DNA of 64,000 nt from Kribbella kalugense (GCF_004365875.1 NZ_SODF01000001.1:2232001-2296000), one strand, 5' to 3'; shown: positions 44,639 through 53,764, numbered from the stretch's first letter. The notes: a model not told the origin generated them from the sequence alone. A program made the numbers and translations.

Positions 44639-45631
44639 GTGAGCACCACCGCGACCAGCTCGCCGCTGGCAGGAGCCGGGGACTTCGACGAGCTGTCCGA
44701 GGTGGCGGGCCGCGTCCGCCGGGCCATGGAGCAGGTGATCGAGGGCAAACCCGACGTGGTCGAGGTCGCCATCACCGTCCTGCTGGCCGAAGGACATCTG
44801 CTGATCGAGGACGTGCCGGGCGTCGGCAAGACGATGCTGGCGAAGGCGCTGGCGAAGTCGATCGACTGCACCGTGCGCCGGATCCAGTTCACGCCGGACC
44901 TGCTGCCGTCGGACATCACCGGCGTCTCCGTGTTCAACCAGGAAATCCGCGACTTCGAGTTCAAGCCCGGCGCGGTGTTCGCGAACATCGTGGTCGGCGA
45001 CGAGATCAACCGCGCCTCGCCGAAGACCCAGGCCGCGCTGCTGGAGTCGATGGAGGAGCGCCAGGTCACCGTCGACACCACGACGTACCACCTCGAAGCG
45101 CCGTTCATGGTCATCGCGACCCAGAACCCGATCGAGATGGAAGGCACCTACCCGCTGCCGGAAGCGCAGCGCGACCGGTTCATGGCCCGGGTCTCGATGG
45201 GCTACCCCGAGCCGGCCGCCGAGCTGCGGATGCTGGACGGGCACGCCGCCAACGACCCACTGCTGAGCCTGCAGCCGGTCACCGACGGACAGCAGATCCT
45301 CCGCCTGGTGAAGACAGTGCAGTCCGTGCACGTGTCCGAGTCGGTGAAGGAGTACGCCGTCGCTCTGGTCGGTGCGACGCGCCGCTCGCAGGAGCTCCGG
45401 CTCGGCGCCAGCCCGCGGTCGACGCTGCACCTGATCCGAGCAGCTCGTGCGGCAGCCGCACTGGACGCACGCGAGTTCGTACTGCCGGACGACATCCAGG
45501 AGCTCGCGGTGCCGGTCCTCGCGCACCGGGTGCTTCCAGCGGCTGAAGCGCATCTCGGTGGGCGCGGTGCAGCCGACATCATCTCCGGGTTGGTGTCCAG
45601 CGTGGCCCTCCCCCGTACTCGCCGGGACTGA
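44639..45631 (+). CDS. MoxR-family AAA+ ATPase
   Basis: 330 residues from GTG 44639, preceded by a strong GGGGAGG site; an upstream ATG at 44537 would add 34 poorly conserved residues (MNIETSGNETPAG). Walker A is IEDVPGVGKTMLAKALAKS, Walker B VVGDEINRASPKTQAALLESMEE, sensor region MVIATQNPIEMEGTYPLPEAQRDRFMA. MoxR ATPases act as chaperones for partner complexes and usually sit with DUF58 proteins, as here. It is divergent from the dcw cluster and the first of a three-gene operon. Confidence 0.93.
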   Translation: MSTTATSSPLAGAGDFDELSEVAGRVRRAMEQVIEGKPDVVEVAITVLLAEGHLLIEDVPGVGKTMLAKALAKSIDCTVRRIQFTPDLLPSDITGVSVFNQEIRDFEFKPGAVFANIVVGDEINRASPKTQAALLESMEERQVTVDTTTYHLEAPFMVIATQNPIEMEGTYPLPEAQRDRFMARVSMGYPEPAAELRMLDGHAANDPLLSLQPVTDGQQILRLVKTVQSVHVSESVKEYAVALVGATRRSQELRLGASPRSTLHLIRAARAAAALDAREFVLPDDIQELAVPVLAHRVLPAAEAHLGGRGAADIISGLVSSVALPRTRRD

Positions 45632-45634
45632 GAC

Positions 45635-46921
45635 ATGCGGCAGGCAATGCGCGGACTGACCACCAGGGGGCGGGCGTTCGTCGCGGCCGGTCTCACTGCT
45701 TCGCTGTGCGCACTGCTGCTCGGCCAGAAGGACCTGCTCCGGGTCGGCATCCTGCTGGCGGCACTGCCAATCGTGGCGGCTCTTGTCGTCGGCCGGACCC
45801 GGCTGCGGCTGCAGGTACGACGCAGTCTGGCGCCGGACCAGGTCCCGGTCGGGACGCAGGCCACCGTCGAGCTGACCCTCAGCAACCAGGGCCGGATGCC
45901 CGCCGGTCTGCTGCTGCTTGAGGACCGTATTCCTTACGTGCTCGGTCACCGGCCGCGGTTCGTCGTCGATCGGGTCAGTCCGAACTGGCGTCGTACCGTC
46001 ACCTATCCGGTCAAGTCCGACGTACGGGGGTTGTTCCAGGTCGGGCCGTTGATGCTGACGGTCGCCGACCCGTTCGGGCTGGTCGAGACGAGCCGGACGT
46101 TCACCCGTAGCCAGCATCTGCTGGTCACGCCGCGGGTCTACCGGCTGCCCGAGATCCGGTTGGGTGCGGACCGGGCCGGCTCGGGCGAGAACCGGCCGCG
46201 GGCGATCGCGTCGGCCGGTGAAGAGGACGCGACAGTCCGCGAGTACCGGGACGGCGACGACCTGCGCCGGGTGCACTGGCGGTCGACCGCACGGCGCGGC
46301 GAGCTGATGGTCCGCCGCGAGGAGCAGCCTTGGCAGAGCCGGTGCGCGCTGTTCCTGGACGCGCGGACGATCTCGCACCACGGGCACGGACCGTCGTCGA
46401 GTCTGGAGTGGGCGGTCAGCGCTGCTGCGTCGGCCGGCATCGACAGGATCCGGCGCGGTTATGTCACCACCATGCTTGGCGGACCGACCACGCTGTCCGC
46501 CATCACCCACCGCACTTCCGCGTCGGTGCACCAGCCGCTCACCCAGCAGCAACTGCTGACCGAGTGCGCGACCGTCGAGGAACATAAGTACGCCGAGATC
46601 GCCCCGCTCCTCACCGTCGACCGGCATGCGCAGGAGCCGAGTCTGGTGATCGCGATCCTCGGCGCGTGCACTTCTGATGACGTGACTGCCCTGAACCGGT
46701 GGCGGACCAGCCAGGCGACCGGCGTCGCACTGCTGCTGGACGCGGCCAGCTGGGCGGTCGGCGCCGAGGCGACCGAGAAGGCGGCCCGGCTGACCGCCGC
46801 CACGGACGTCACCGAGAACGAGCTGCGTCGGAACGGCTGGCGAGTAGTCAGAGTCCGCCGCGGCGACCACCTGCCGACAGTGTGGTCCGGCCTAGGACTA
46901 CGGAGCGGAAGAATCGCATGA
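45635..46921 (+). CDS. DUF58-domain membrane protein
   Basis: A 428-residue protein. Two N-terminal hydrophobic helices (GRAFVAAGLTASLCALLLG, VGILLAALPIVAALVV) are followed by a large cytosolic domain with the DUF58 core motif TVREYRDGDDLRRVHWRSTARRGELMVRREE. A vWA-like fold follows (CALFLDARTI). It partners the MoxR ATPase in metal- or envelope-related assembly complexes in other bacteria. The spacing is 3 bases after moxR, and its end overlaps the transglutaminase start (ATGA, 46918-46921). Confidence 0.92.
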   Translation: MRQAMRGLTTRGRAFVAAGLTASLCALLLGQKDLLRVGILLAALPIVAALVVGRTRLRLQVRRSLAPDQVPVGTQATVELTLSNQGRMPAGLLLLEDRIPYVLGHRPRFVVDRVSPNWRRTVTYPVKSDVRGLFQVGPLMLTVADPFGLVETSRTFTRSQHLLVTPRVYRLPEIRLGADRAGSGENRPRAIASAGEEDATVREYRDGDDLRRVHWRSTARRGELMVRREEQPWQSRCALFLDARTISHHGHGPSSSLEWAVSAAASAGIDRIRRGYVTTMLGGPTTLSAITHRTSASVHQPLTQQQLLTECATVEEHKYAEIAPLLTVDRHAQEPSLVIAILGACTSDDVTALNRWRTSQATGVALLLDAASWAVGAEATEKAARLTAATDVTENELRRNGWRVVRVRRGDHLPTVWSGLGLRSGRIA

Positions 46922-49278
46922 CAGGACATGCCAGGCTCTCTATCGCTGCATGGGGAGCGACCGTACTTGGGTCGCTTGTTCTGACGCCGGTGTTCTCCGG
47001 GCCGTTCCTGTTCATCAGTGCGTTCCTGTGCGCCGTGGTGACCGGGACCGGCGTCCTGCTGCAGAACCTGCGCACCCCGCGGATCGTCGTACCGATCGTC
47101 CAGCTGTTTGTGCTGGTGGAGCTGCTGTCGCTGTTCTTCCTGCACGGGACGATGAAGTTCGGGCTGATCCCCTGGAAGGGCACCGTCGTCGAGTTCAACT
47201 CGCAGATGGTCGATGCGATGGACTCGATCAACCGGTTCAGCGCGCCGCTGCCGCAGGACACGCATCTGACGCTGTTCGCGGTCTCGGTGATCGCCGCGAC
47301 CGGGTTCCTGGTCCACGTCATCGCCGTACAGCTGCGACAGGCTGCGTGGTCCGGTTTGCTGCTGCTGATCATGTACACCGTTCCGGCCGCGACCGTGCAC
47401 GGCGGTCTGCCGGCTCTGTTGTTCATCCCGCCGGCGATCGGCTACATCGTCCTGCTGTCCGCGGAAGGCCGCAGCCGGCTCAGCCGCTGGGGCCGCCGGA
47501 TCTCCGGCGTCTCGCACCTCGACGCGGCCGAGCCCGTCGAGGCATCGGCGCTCGGGCAGGCCGGACGACGGATCGGGCTGACCGTGGTCGCGATCGCCGC
47601 GCTGCTGCCCGCCTTGCTGCCGGCGCTGCCGGAAGGCGTGATCGGCAACGGTCTGGCCGGCGGCGGTACCGGCAACGGCATCGGGGCTTCGATCTCGTCG
47701 ACCGATCCGATGCTGGACATGGGCAAGAACCTGAAGCGCGGCGACAACGTCGTCGCCCTGACCTACAAGGGTGGTCCGTCGGGCGGCTCGTACCTGCGGC
47801 TGACCGCACTCGACCTCTTCGACGGCAACACCTGGCGGATCGCGCCGCGCTCCGACGGGCACAAGATCAGCGGCGACCTGACACCGCCGCCCGGCTACAC
47901 CGGTGACCTGACCAAGGTCCCGCAGACCTCGATGGAGATCGACGTCACCCGGACCTTCCGGTCCCAGTTCGTCCCGGTCCCCTACCCGCTGCGCTCCATC
48001 TCGCTGAAGAAAGACTGGCAGTACGACGCGGGCTCGCTCGACGTGGTCTCGACGAACGGCTCGATCGTCGGCGGCAAGAAGTACAAGCTGACGTCGTACG
48101 ACCTGGAGCCGACACCGGAGCAGCTGCACGACTCGATCACCACTGGCGCGCCAGACGAGTACACGCTCACCGTTCCGCAGAAGACGCCGCAGGACATCAA
48201 GCAGAAGACCTACGAGATCACCGGCGCGGCCGCGAACAACAAGTTCGAGGCGGCCGTGCTGATCCAGAACTGGTTCCGCAGCGGCGGTGGCTTCACCTAC
48301 AGCACCGCGAACGCCAAGGGCAGCGGCATGTCCGCGCTCGAGGACTTCCTGCTGAAGAACAAGGAAGGGTACTGCGAGCAGTTCGCGACCGGGATGGCGC
48401 TGATGGCCCGGATCATCGGGATCCCGTCCCGGGTCGGGATCGGCTTCCTGCCCGGGCAGGCCGGCAAGGACGGCGAGTACACGGTCCGGATGCACGACAT
48501 GCACGCCTGGCCGGAGCTGTACTTCGAGGGCATCGGCTGGGTCCGGTTCGAGCCGACGCCTTCCGCCCGGGTCTCGGCCACGCCGAACTGGACCGTCACC
48601 ACCAGCGGAGATCCGACCAGCCCGACGACCGCGCCGACCAGCGTCGCGACGACGCCCGGCGGTGCGGAGACTCCGGGGATCGACAAGCCGCGGCACGACC
48701 CGAACCTGCCGGACCAGAGCGGCATCCCGATCGTTGGCTCCGGCAACTGGTTCACCAACGGCGGCGGTCAGGTGATAGCCGGGGGGCTCGGCGTGATCCT
48801 GCTGCTGTGCATCCCGTGGCTGATCCGGGTACTGACCCGCCGACGGCGGTTCCTGAGACCTCCTGGCCGGCAAGCGGCCGAGGGCTTGTGGGCCGAGGTC
48901 CGGGACACCGCGCGCGACCTGGGCCTGGACTGGTCCGAGGTCTCGACGCCACGGCAGACCGGTCAATGGCTGATGACGAAGCTCCCGGAGGAGACGCATC
49001 CGGCCGCGCGCAGATTGGCGCGCGGAATCGAAGGACTGCGGTACGCCGGTAACGCGAACCTCGACATCGACCTCCGCCCCGAGGCAACCGCCGTACGCAC
49101 GGCCCTCTGGAGCCAAGCGCCGGCCCGCCGCCGCTGGCGGGCGCGCTTGCTGCCGCCGTCGTGGCGCTGGTACCTAAGCCGAGGCTCCACCGAAGCCTCC
49201 GACCTCCTCGACGAGTTCGACCTGCTCCTAGCCCGCCTCCGCTCCCTAGCCCTCCCCAAACGCCCCCACACCAACTAG
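46918..49278 (+). CDS. Transglutaminase-like membrane protein (TgpA/DUF3488 family)
   Basis: A 786-residue protein. The N-terminal ~220 residues hold several membrane helices (DUF3488). An exported transglutaminase-like core follows, with Cys in EGYCEQFATGMALMARIIGIPSRVGIGF (about residue 486) and His in MHDMHAWPELYFEGIGWVRFEPTP (about 529), the cysteine-protease-like triad. A Thr/Pro-rich spacer, one more membrane helix (IAGGLGVILLLCIPWLIRVL) and a DUF4129-like tail complete it. ATG 46918 is inside the DUF58 stop, so the three moxR-DUF58-tgpA genes form one coupled operon. The substrate is unknown. Confidence 0.9.
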   Translation: MTGHARLSIAAWGATVLGSLVLTPVFSGPFLFISAFLCAVVTGTGVLLQNLRTPRIVVPIVQLFVLVELLSLFFLHGTMKFGLIPWKGTVVEFNSQMVDAMDSINRFSAPLPQDTHLTLFAVSVIAATGFLVHVIAVQLRQAAWSGLLLLIMYTVPAATVHGGLPALLFIPPAIGYIVLLSAEGRSRLSRWGRRISGVSHLDAAEPVEASALGQAGRRIGLTVVAIAALLPALLPALPEGVIGNGLAGGGTGNGIGASISSTDPMLDMGKNLKRGDNVVALTYKGGPSGGSYLRLTALDLFDGNTWRIAPRSDGHKISGDLTPPPGYTGDLTKVPQTSMEIDVTRTFRSQFVPVPYPLRSISLKKDWQYDAGSLDVVSTNGSIVGGKKYKLTSYDLEPTPEQLHDSITTGAPDEYTLTVPQKTPQDIKQKTYEITGAAANNKFEAAVLIQNWFRSGGGFTYSTANAKGSGMSALEDFLLKNKEGYCEQFATGMALMARIIGIPSRVGIGFLPGQAGKDGEYTVRMHDMHAWPELYFEGIGWVRFEPTPSARVSATPNWTVTTSGDPTSPTTAPTSVATTPGGAETPGIDKPRHDPNLPDQSGIPIVGSGNWFTNGGGQVIAGGLGVILLLCIPWLIRVLTRRRRFLRPPGRQAAEGLWAEVRDTARDLGLDWSEVSTPRQTGQWLMTKLPEETHPAARRLARGIEGLRYAGNANLDIDLRPEATAVRTALWSQAPARRRWRARLLPPSWRWYLSRGSTEASDLLDEFDLLLARLRSLALPKRPHTN

Positions 49279-49358
49279 GCCATCCGAGGCGCTCCGGCCC
49301 AGCCGGCCGCTGACCCCAGGTCTCCGGCCAGCCGACGGCCGCCGCCTCGGCACCCCGG

Positions 49359-49510
49359 CATTTGGCTGGCTGACCCACCAAGTTGGCTGGCTGACCCAGC
49401 AAATTGGCTGGCTGACCCAGCAAATTGGCTGGCTGACCCACCAAGTTGGGGGTTCCTGACCCTGAATCACGGTCAGGAACCCACGAGCTCGTGGGTCAAC
49501 CAGCCAAATG
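49359..49510. repeat. Compound inverted/tandem repeat element after the tgpA operon
   Basis: The ends CATTTGGCTGGCTGACCCAC (49359-49378) and GTGGGTCAACCAGCCAAATG (49491-49510) pair over 20 bp with one mismatch. Inside are four 21-bp tandem units starting TTGGCTGGCTGACCCA (49362-49445; units 1 and 4 are alike, 2 and 3 are alike). A 12-bp hairpin GGGTTCCTGACC/GGTCAGGAACCC (49450-49482) and a 16-bp perfect palindrome CCCACGAGCTCGTGGG (49480-49495) follow. It is noncoding and fills the gap between the transglutaminase gene and DUF3040. Confidence 0.8.
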
Positions 49511-49563
49511 GGACACGGCTCACGGGCACACCGGGAACGCGGCGTGGTTCTTGGGTGTAGAAA

Positions 49564-49600
49564 CGACCACACCCGTCCCACCAGGGCACGGGTGTGGTCG
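49564..49600 (-). terminator. Terminator after the DUF3040 gene
   Basis: CGACCACACCCGT / ACGGGTGTGGTCG is a perfect 13-bp stem with an 11-base loop. It lies 26 bases after the DUF3040 stop and is followed on the minus strand by TTTCT. Confidence 0.7.
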
Positions 49601-49626
49601 AAGAGTTGGGTGCGCTCAGGCGCGGG

Positions 49627-50043
49627 TCAGAGGTCCTCGTCGCGGCGGCGGCGCCAGCGGTCTTCCATCCGCTCCATGAAGCTGCCGGACGAGTCGTGTT
49701 TTGTCCGGTGCCGTTTGGTCGGCGGGGGCGGCGGGATGTCGTCGGACTCCCCCGCGTTGCTGATCCGCTTCATGCTGAGCGCCGCGATGTACAGACACGC
49801 GACCATCATCACGAAGCCGATGACGCCGATAATGGTGTTCGGGATGATCGCGCCGGTCATCAGCACGACGATGCCCAGCACGAATCCAACGCCGGCAAGC
49901 ACTGCCCGCCGCTTGTAGTACAAGCGCACATTGGTCCCACGCATGGCGGAAACGAACTTCGGGTCTTCCGCAGCAAGGGCGCGTTCGAGCTGCTCGAACT
50001 GGCGCTGCTCTTCTTCCGAGAGGGGCACCGTCGATCCCTCCAT
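49627..50043 (-). CDS. DUF3040 membrane protein
   Basis: A 138-residue actinobacterial protein. It begins MEGSTVPLSEEEQRQFEQLERALAAEDPKFVSAMRG, the DUF3040 signature, followed by two membrane helices (AVLAGVGFVLGIVVLMTGAII and IIGVIGFVMMVACLYIAAL) and a charged cytosolic tail with a proline run and many Arg residues. Function is unknown. The start is ATG 50043; a start at the V of VPLSEEE is possible. A candidate -10 TAGACT lies upstream on the minus strand. A terminator follows the gene. Confidence 0.9.
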   Translation of the reverse strand: MEGSTVPLSEEEQRQFEQLERALAAEDPKFVSAMRGTNVRLYYKRRAVLAGVGFVLGIVVLMTGAIIPNTIIGVIGFVMMVACLYIAALSMKRISNAGESDDIPPPPPTKRHRTKHDSSGSFMERMEDRWRRRRDEDL

Positions 50044-50307
50044 GATGAGCGCGATCTCGATAGGCCGCCTTCAGTCTAGGCCGCGCGTGCCTGACACGAA
50101 ACCCTGACCGGCTGTCCAGCGCGTCACGGTCCCGCAACTGCCCCAACTGGACCGGTCCCAAACTCGTGTACTTCGGCGTGTCGCTCACAGCCGGTAGACA
50201 GGAATCACCACCTGACCGTGCCACAGGTAGCCCACCCGTCACCCTCCGTCGCAACCACCTCCGGTACGCCGGCATCCGCCGCACCACTCAGCGTGGCGAG
50301 AATCTGG

Positions 50308-51054
50308 TCAGCGGGTGGCGAGGATGTGGAGTTGGGTGGCTAGGGCTCGGAATGCGGGGTGCTGGCTGGCGGCGCGCTCGAGTTCGGCGAGGGAGTCGGC
50401 GGCTCCGGGCTCGGAGTCTACGAACGCGGAAGGCACCAGGTCGGCGAACGTGCGCACACCGTGGACCGTGTGCACCATGAACCCGGCGTCGGCGAGCTGC
50501 GCCGTGATCCCGGCCTCGTCGAACCGCCGCGGCATCGGATCGGTCGCACCCCAGCGCCCGTCCGGATCCTGCAGCGCGATCCGCGCCTCGGCCAGGTGAC
50601 CGGCCAGCGCACGAGCCAGCACCACGGCGTTGCGCTGGGCAACGAGCAGACTGAGTACGCCGCCTTCTCGTAATACCGACGCCATCGCCTGCAAAGCCTG
50701 CACCGGATCGTCGACGACCTCGAGCACTCCATGGCACAGTACGGCGTCCGCACTCGACTCCCCTGCCAGCCCGGGCAGCTCGGTCGCGTCACCCTGCACG
50801 CCGCGGACCAACTTGCTCACACCTTCGTCACTGGCCCGTCGCTCCAGCGACGCCAGCGCATCCGGGCTCGGGTCGACCACTGTCACCCGATGCCCTTCGA
50901 CTGCCAACGGAACCGCGAACCCACCGGTCCCGCCGCCAAGGTCGACGATGTCCAGTCCCGCTCCCGGATCGGTACGTCCTCGTCCGGCCAACGCAACGCG
51001 CAACGCCTCGCCCACCAACGCGGTCCGAACGCTTCGCCGTCGCCGATCCACCAT
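50308..51054 (-). CDS. Class I SAM-dependent methyltransferase
   Basis: A 248-residue methyltransferase. The SAM loop is IVDLGGGTGGFAVPLAVEGHRVTVVDPSPDALASLERRA, followed by VQGDATELPGL and the ADAVLCHGVLEVVDDPVQAL motif, characteristic of ubiquinone/biotin-type (UbiE/BioC-like) Methyltransf_11 enzymes. ATG 51054 follows GGAGGG; the in-frame extension upstream is not conserved. It is oriented with the DUF3040 gene downstream (264-base gap, in which no other gene is seen). The substrate is not predictable. Confidence 0.88.
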   Translation of the reverse strand: MVDRRRRSVRTALVGEALRVALAGRGRTDPGAGLDIVDLGGGTGGFAVPLAVEGHRVTVVDPSPDALASLERRASDEGVSKLVRGVQGDATELPGLAGESSADAVLCHGVLEVVDDPVQALQAMASVLREGGVLSLLVAQRNAVVLARALAGHLAEARIALQDPDGRWGATDPMPRRFDEAGITAQLADAGFMVHTVHGVRTFADLVPSAFVDSEPGAADSLAELERAASQHPAFRALATQLHILATR

Positions 51055-51159
51055 CAACCCTCCAGCCGATCCCCCATCACCACCCCACCGCGCCACACCC
51101 TACTTCCACCCCAACCCCGCGGATTGCTCCCGGGTCGCATGCCTGAGGTCAGCTGCTGA

Positions 51160-52371
51160 TCACGCGGGCTTGCGGGCGACGACGTACAGGCGGCGCGTGG
51201 TTTCGGAGCGACTGGTGATCGGCCCGCGGAGGTACCACTCGACGTCGGTCAGGCCGGCGGCCTCTACGACGTTCACGATCTGACTCGGCTCGTACAGGAC
51301 GTAGTCGAGGTTGACCTCCTGGCCGAGGAACTCCTCGACGTGGCGGACCTCGGCGCCGGCGTGGAGGGCGAGCACCAGCCAACCATCGGGGTCGAGCGGA
51401 CGGCTGAGTGCGGCGATCGCATCCGGTAGTTCCGACGCGGCCAAGTGGATGAGCGAGTACCAACCGAGAACGGCCGCCCAACCGGAACTCGTCCGTGGGC
51501 GACCAAGCCGACGGAGGTCTCCGACCTCGAAGCTGCGGTCGGGGAAGCGTCGCCGCGCCTCGGCGACCATCTCCGGCGAGAGATCGATGCCGGTGGCATC
51601 CGCATCACGATCGGCCAGGTATGCCGTGATGTGGCCGGGACCCGAACCGACCTCGATCACTGGGCGACCGTCGGCGTGGGCGATCACCCGGTCGAGCAGC
51701 CACCTCTCGAACGGCAGCCCGTCGAGCTCGTCCAGCAACTCATCCGCGTACGTCGTCGCCACAGCGTCGTACGCCGAACGCACCCGAGCGTCACGCACTT
51801 CGGTGCCGTCGGCGATGACCGTGTCGCGGTCGACAGACTCGATGACCGCTACTGCTTCCTCCTCGGGAATCGGACCGAGGAGGTGGATCCAGCGACGGTC
51901 GTGCTGACCGGCGCGGCGCTCCAGCTCACGCACTAGCGGTTCGGGGCGGGCGGCCATCCGCCGCAGGCACGCCTCGACATCGGACCGGTCGTCGAACTTG
52001 TGGAGCCGCTCGGTCCGGGTCCGCAGTTCGCCGGGCGCCTGTGCGCCGCGCAGCAGCAAGACCGTGATCAGCGCCCGCTCGTCGACCTCGAGTCCGAGCT
52101 TCTCGTCCAGGGTCTGGTGGTACTTGAGCGTCCGACGGCCGGTGTCGACCCAGACGATCCGCAACAGCTCCCGATCCCGAAGCGACCGCGCGGCCCGCTC
52201 TACGGTCCCTTGGTCGTATTCGACGACAGGGTCGCGGTTGCTGGCTTGATTGCACGCCATCCGGAGTGCGTTGGCTGTCAGGGGGTACGACGCAGGAACT
52301 GTGGACTGCTTCTCCAGCAGACTCCCGAGCACCCGCTGATCCTCAGCATCCAGAACAGGAAGATCACTCAC
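51160..52371 (-). CDS. YceH (DUF480) fused to a class I methyltransferase
   Basis: A 403-residue fusion. Residues 1 to about 180 are a YceH/DUF480 winged-helix pair: LPVLDAEDQRVLGSLLEKQSTVPASYPLTANALRMACNQASNRDPVVEYD and GRRTLKYHQTLDEKLGLEVDERALITVLLLRGAQAPGELRTRTERLHKF. Residues about 220-400 are a SAM methyltransferase (VIEVGSGPGHITAYLADRDADATGIDLSPEMV, ending in EWYLRGPITSRSETTRRLYVVARKPA). GTG 52371 (MSDLPVLDAED) is preferred over ATG 52392 (MGTRVGRVSD). The role of the fusion is unknown. Confidence 0.85.
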   Translation of the reverse strand: MSDLPVLDAEDQRVLGSLLEKQSTVPASYPLTANALRMACNQASNRDPVVEYDQGTVERAARSLRDRELLRIVWVDTGRRTLKYHQTLDEKLGLEVDERALITVLLLRGAQAPGELRTRTERLHKFDDRSDVEACLRRMAARPEPLVRELERRAGQHDRRWIHLLGPIPEEEAVAVIESVDRDTVIADGTEVRDARVRSAYDAVATTYADELLDELDGLPFERWLLDRVIAHADGRPVIEVGSGPGHITAYLADRDADATGIDLSPEMVAEARRRFPDRSFEVGDLRRLGRPRTSSGWAAVLGWYSLIHLAASELPDAIAALSRPLDPDGWLVLALHAGAEVRHVEEFLGQEVNLDYVLYEPSQIVNVVEAAGLTDVEWYLRGPITSRSETTRRLYVVARKPA

Positions 52372-52462
52372 CCGCCCGACCCTAGTTCCCATCCGGGCCG
52401 AGCGAGCCATCCGAACGGCTCGAACCCTCAGCCGCGCCGGTAGGTGAGTGACTCGAACCCGA

Positions 52463-52711
52463 TCAGCCGGGTTGATAGGTCTCTGGGAGGGTGAGGGGCT
52501 CGAAGGCGGTGCCGTTGCAGGCGGGGCAGAGGGCGTCGGACTGGATGCCGGAGCCGGCGCACTGGGTGCACAGGCCGTCGTGCCAGGCTTCACCGGAAAG
52601 GGCGTGGTGCGGGCGGGGGTAGTGAGTGTCCGGCAGGTAGCACTCGGCTCCGGTGAGGGCATGCACGCGACCACACAGGTCCGTACCCAGTCCTCTCGAG
52701 GTTTCGCTCAC
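52463..52711 (-). CDS. Small zinc-ribbon protein, last gene of the HEPN operon
   Basis: An 82-residue protein. Its C-terminal half has two CxxC pairs, CTQCAGSG and CPACNGTAFEPL, like a DnaJ-type zinc ribbon, and the N-terminal half has further Cys/His residues (LCGRVHALTGAECYLPDTHYPRPHHALSGEAWHDGL). GTG 52711 follows GAGGAG. It lies 49 bases after the HEPN gene, same strand, so it is probably in the LexA-linked operon. Function is unknown; metal binding is inferred. Confidence 0.75.
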   Translation of the reverse strand: MSETSRGLGTDLCGRVHALTGAECYLPDTHYPRPHHALSGEAWHDGLCTQCAGSGIQSDALCPACNGTAFEPLTLPETYQPG

Positions 52712-52760
52712 GGTCGGGATCTCCTCAGTGCTGGTGAAGACGCTGGTGAAGGCTGGTGGG

Positions 52761-53234
52761 TCAGCTGGCTTGCATCCAGGGTTGGGTCAGGACGGACTGC
52801 GGGTCGGTGGTGGCGGTGAGCACCGGGGTCGTGGACAGCCGCAGGCTGGCCTCCACCTGGTCGTAGAACATGTCGGCCGCGCGGATCAGGTCGTCCGCCT
52901 CGCGAGTGGTGACGGCACGTGCCAGGCCCGCCTCGGCCGCGGCGCGCTGGGCGGCGCCGGCAGCGAAGAACGCTGCCCATTCGCCGAACTCCGGCGCGAC
53001 CTCGGCCAGCAGCACCCAGGCGTTGCGCTGAACCCGACGGCGGCTGCCCGAGCGGACCGGGCGAGCCCGGACTGCGAGCACCGCGGCCGCGACCCGGAGC
53101 GCCGCGACGTGGGCGCTCGAGTAGCGGAGCAGGTGGTCGGTCGTCTCCGTGGCCTCGGTCAATGCGGCACGAGCCCGGAACAGCTCTCGGCTGGCCGCGC
53201 CGGCGGCAGCCGGCGACACCGGTGAAACAGTCAT
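52761..53234 (-). CDS. SAV_6107-type HEPN-domain protein
   Basis: A 157-residue, almost wholly helical protein (AAGAASRELFRARAALTEATETTDHLLRYSSAHVAALRVAAAVLAVRARP, then GEWAAFFAAGAAQRAAAEAG and READDLIRAADMFYDQVEASLRL). This resembles the actinobacterial SAV_6107 HEPN family. The Rx4-6H catalytic motif of RNase HEPN toxins is not seen (QRNAWVLLAEVAPEF has no His), so an RNase role is doubtful. ATG 53234 overlaps the DUF6504 stop (ATGA, 53231-53234), coupling the two. Confidence 0.84.
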   Translation of the reverse strand: MTVSPVSPAAAGAASRELFRARAALTEATETTDHLLRYSSAHVAALRVAAAVLAVRARPVRSGSRRRVQRNAWVLLAEVAPEFGEWAAFFAAGAAQRAAAEAGLARAVTTREADDLIRAADMFYDQVEASLRLSTTPVLTATTDPQSVLTQPWMQAS

Positions 53235-53764
53235 CGGTCGGTCACCCTCTCCAGTTGCCAACGACCCGAGTCCGGGTCGTGGGCGAGATCGAACAACTCA
53301 CGGCGGCCGTGCCGGCCGCATCCTGCTTCGACCCGGAACACCGTGCGCTCCGGTCCCCAATCCGCATCCAGCACCCCGACCGCCGCCGGGCTCGTGTCCA
53401 CAACTGCGGGGTATCCGGAGGAGAGCGTGGCGGCGGCACGCGAACGGGGGGTCGCTGCCGCCGCCACGCCGGCCGAGTGAGTCCGGGCAGGACGGGTGGT
53501 GCGCACTCCCGAGCAGGCCTCGGCGACCATGGCCGCGTCGATCCGGGCCGGCAGCACTTCGGGCTGCGCGGGGCGCTGGGCGCGCGGGTCGTGGATGGCA
53601 CCGGCGCCGATGATGCCGCGCTCCCACCAGGCGGCGGTCTCGGTCCACTGGGACCTGAGCGCGCAGACCCGCCAGAGGCGACCGCGCCAGAGGAACTGGT
53701 CCGGGGTCTCGATGCCGTCCACGAACACCGAGTGCACCTCGACAGCGTCGTCGAACTCCCACAT
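53231..53764 (-). CDS. DUF6504-family protein
   Basis: A 177-residue protein starting MWEFDDAVEVHSVFVDGIETPDQFLWRGRLWRVCALRSQWTETAAWW, a compact beta-rich domain of DUF6504 type. An Ala/Thr/Pro-rich middle is followed by a second part ending VFRVEAGCGRHGRRELFDLAHDPDSGRWQLERVTDR. ATG 53764 is downstream of GAGGAGG. I recall DUF6504 proteins beside translesion-polymerase genes in other actinobacteria, which would fit the LexA box upstream, but no such polymerase is in this window and I could not verify the association. Confidence 0.82.
   Translation of the reverse strand: MWEFDDAVEVHSVFVDGIETPDQFLWRGRLWRVCALRSQWTETAAWWERGIIGAGAIHDPRAQRPAQPEVLPARIDAAMVAEACSGVRTTRPARTHSAGVAAAATPRSRAAATLSSGYPAVVDTSPAAVGVLDADWGPERTVFRVEAGCGRHGRRELFDLAHDPDSGRWQLERVTDR

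Noticed and set aside
49362-49445. CRISPR-like array in the 21-bp tandem repeats
   Set aside because: The units are directly adjacent with no spacers and there are no cas genes, so this is a tandem repeat.
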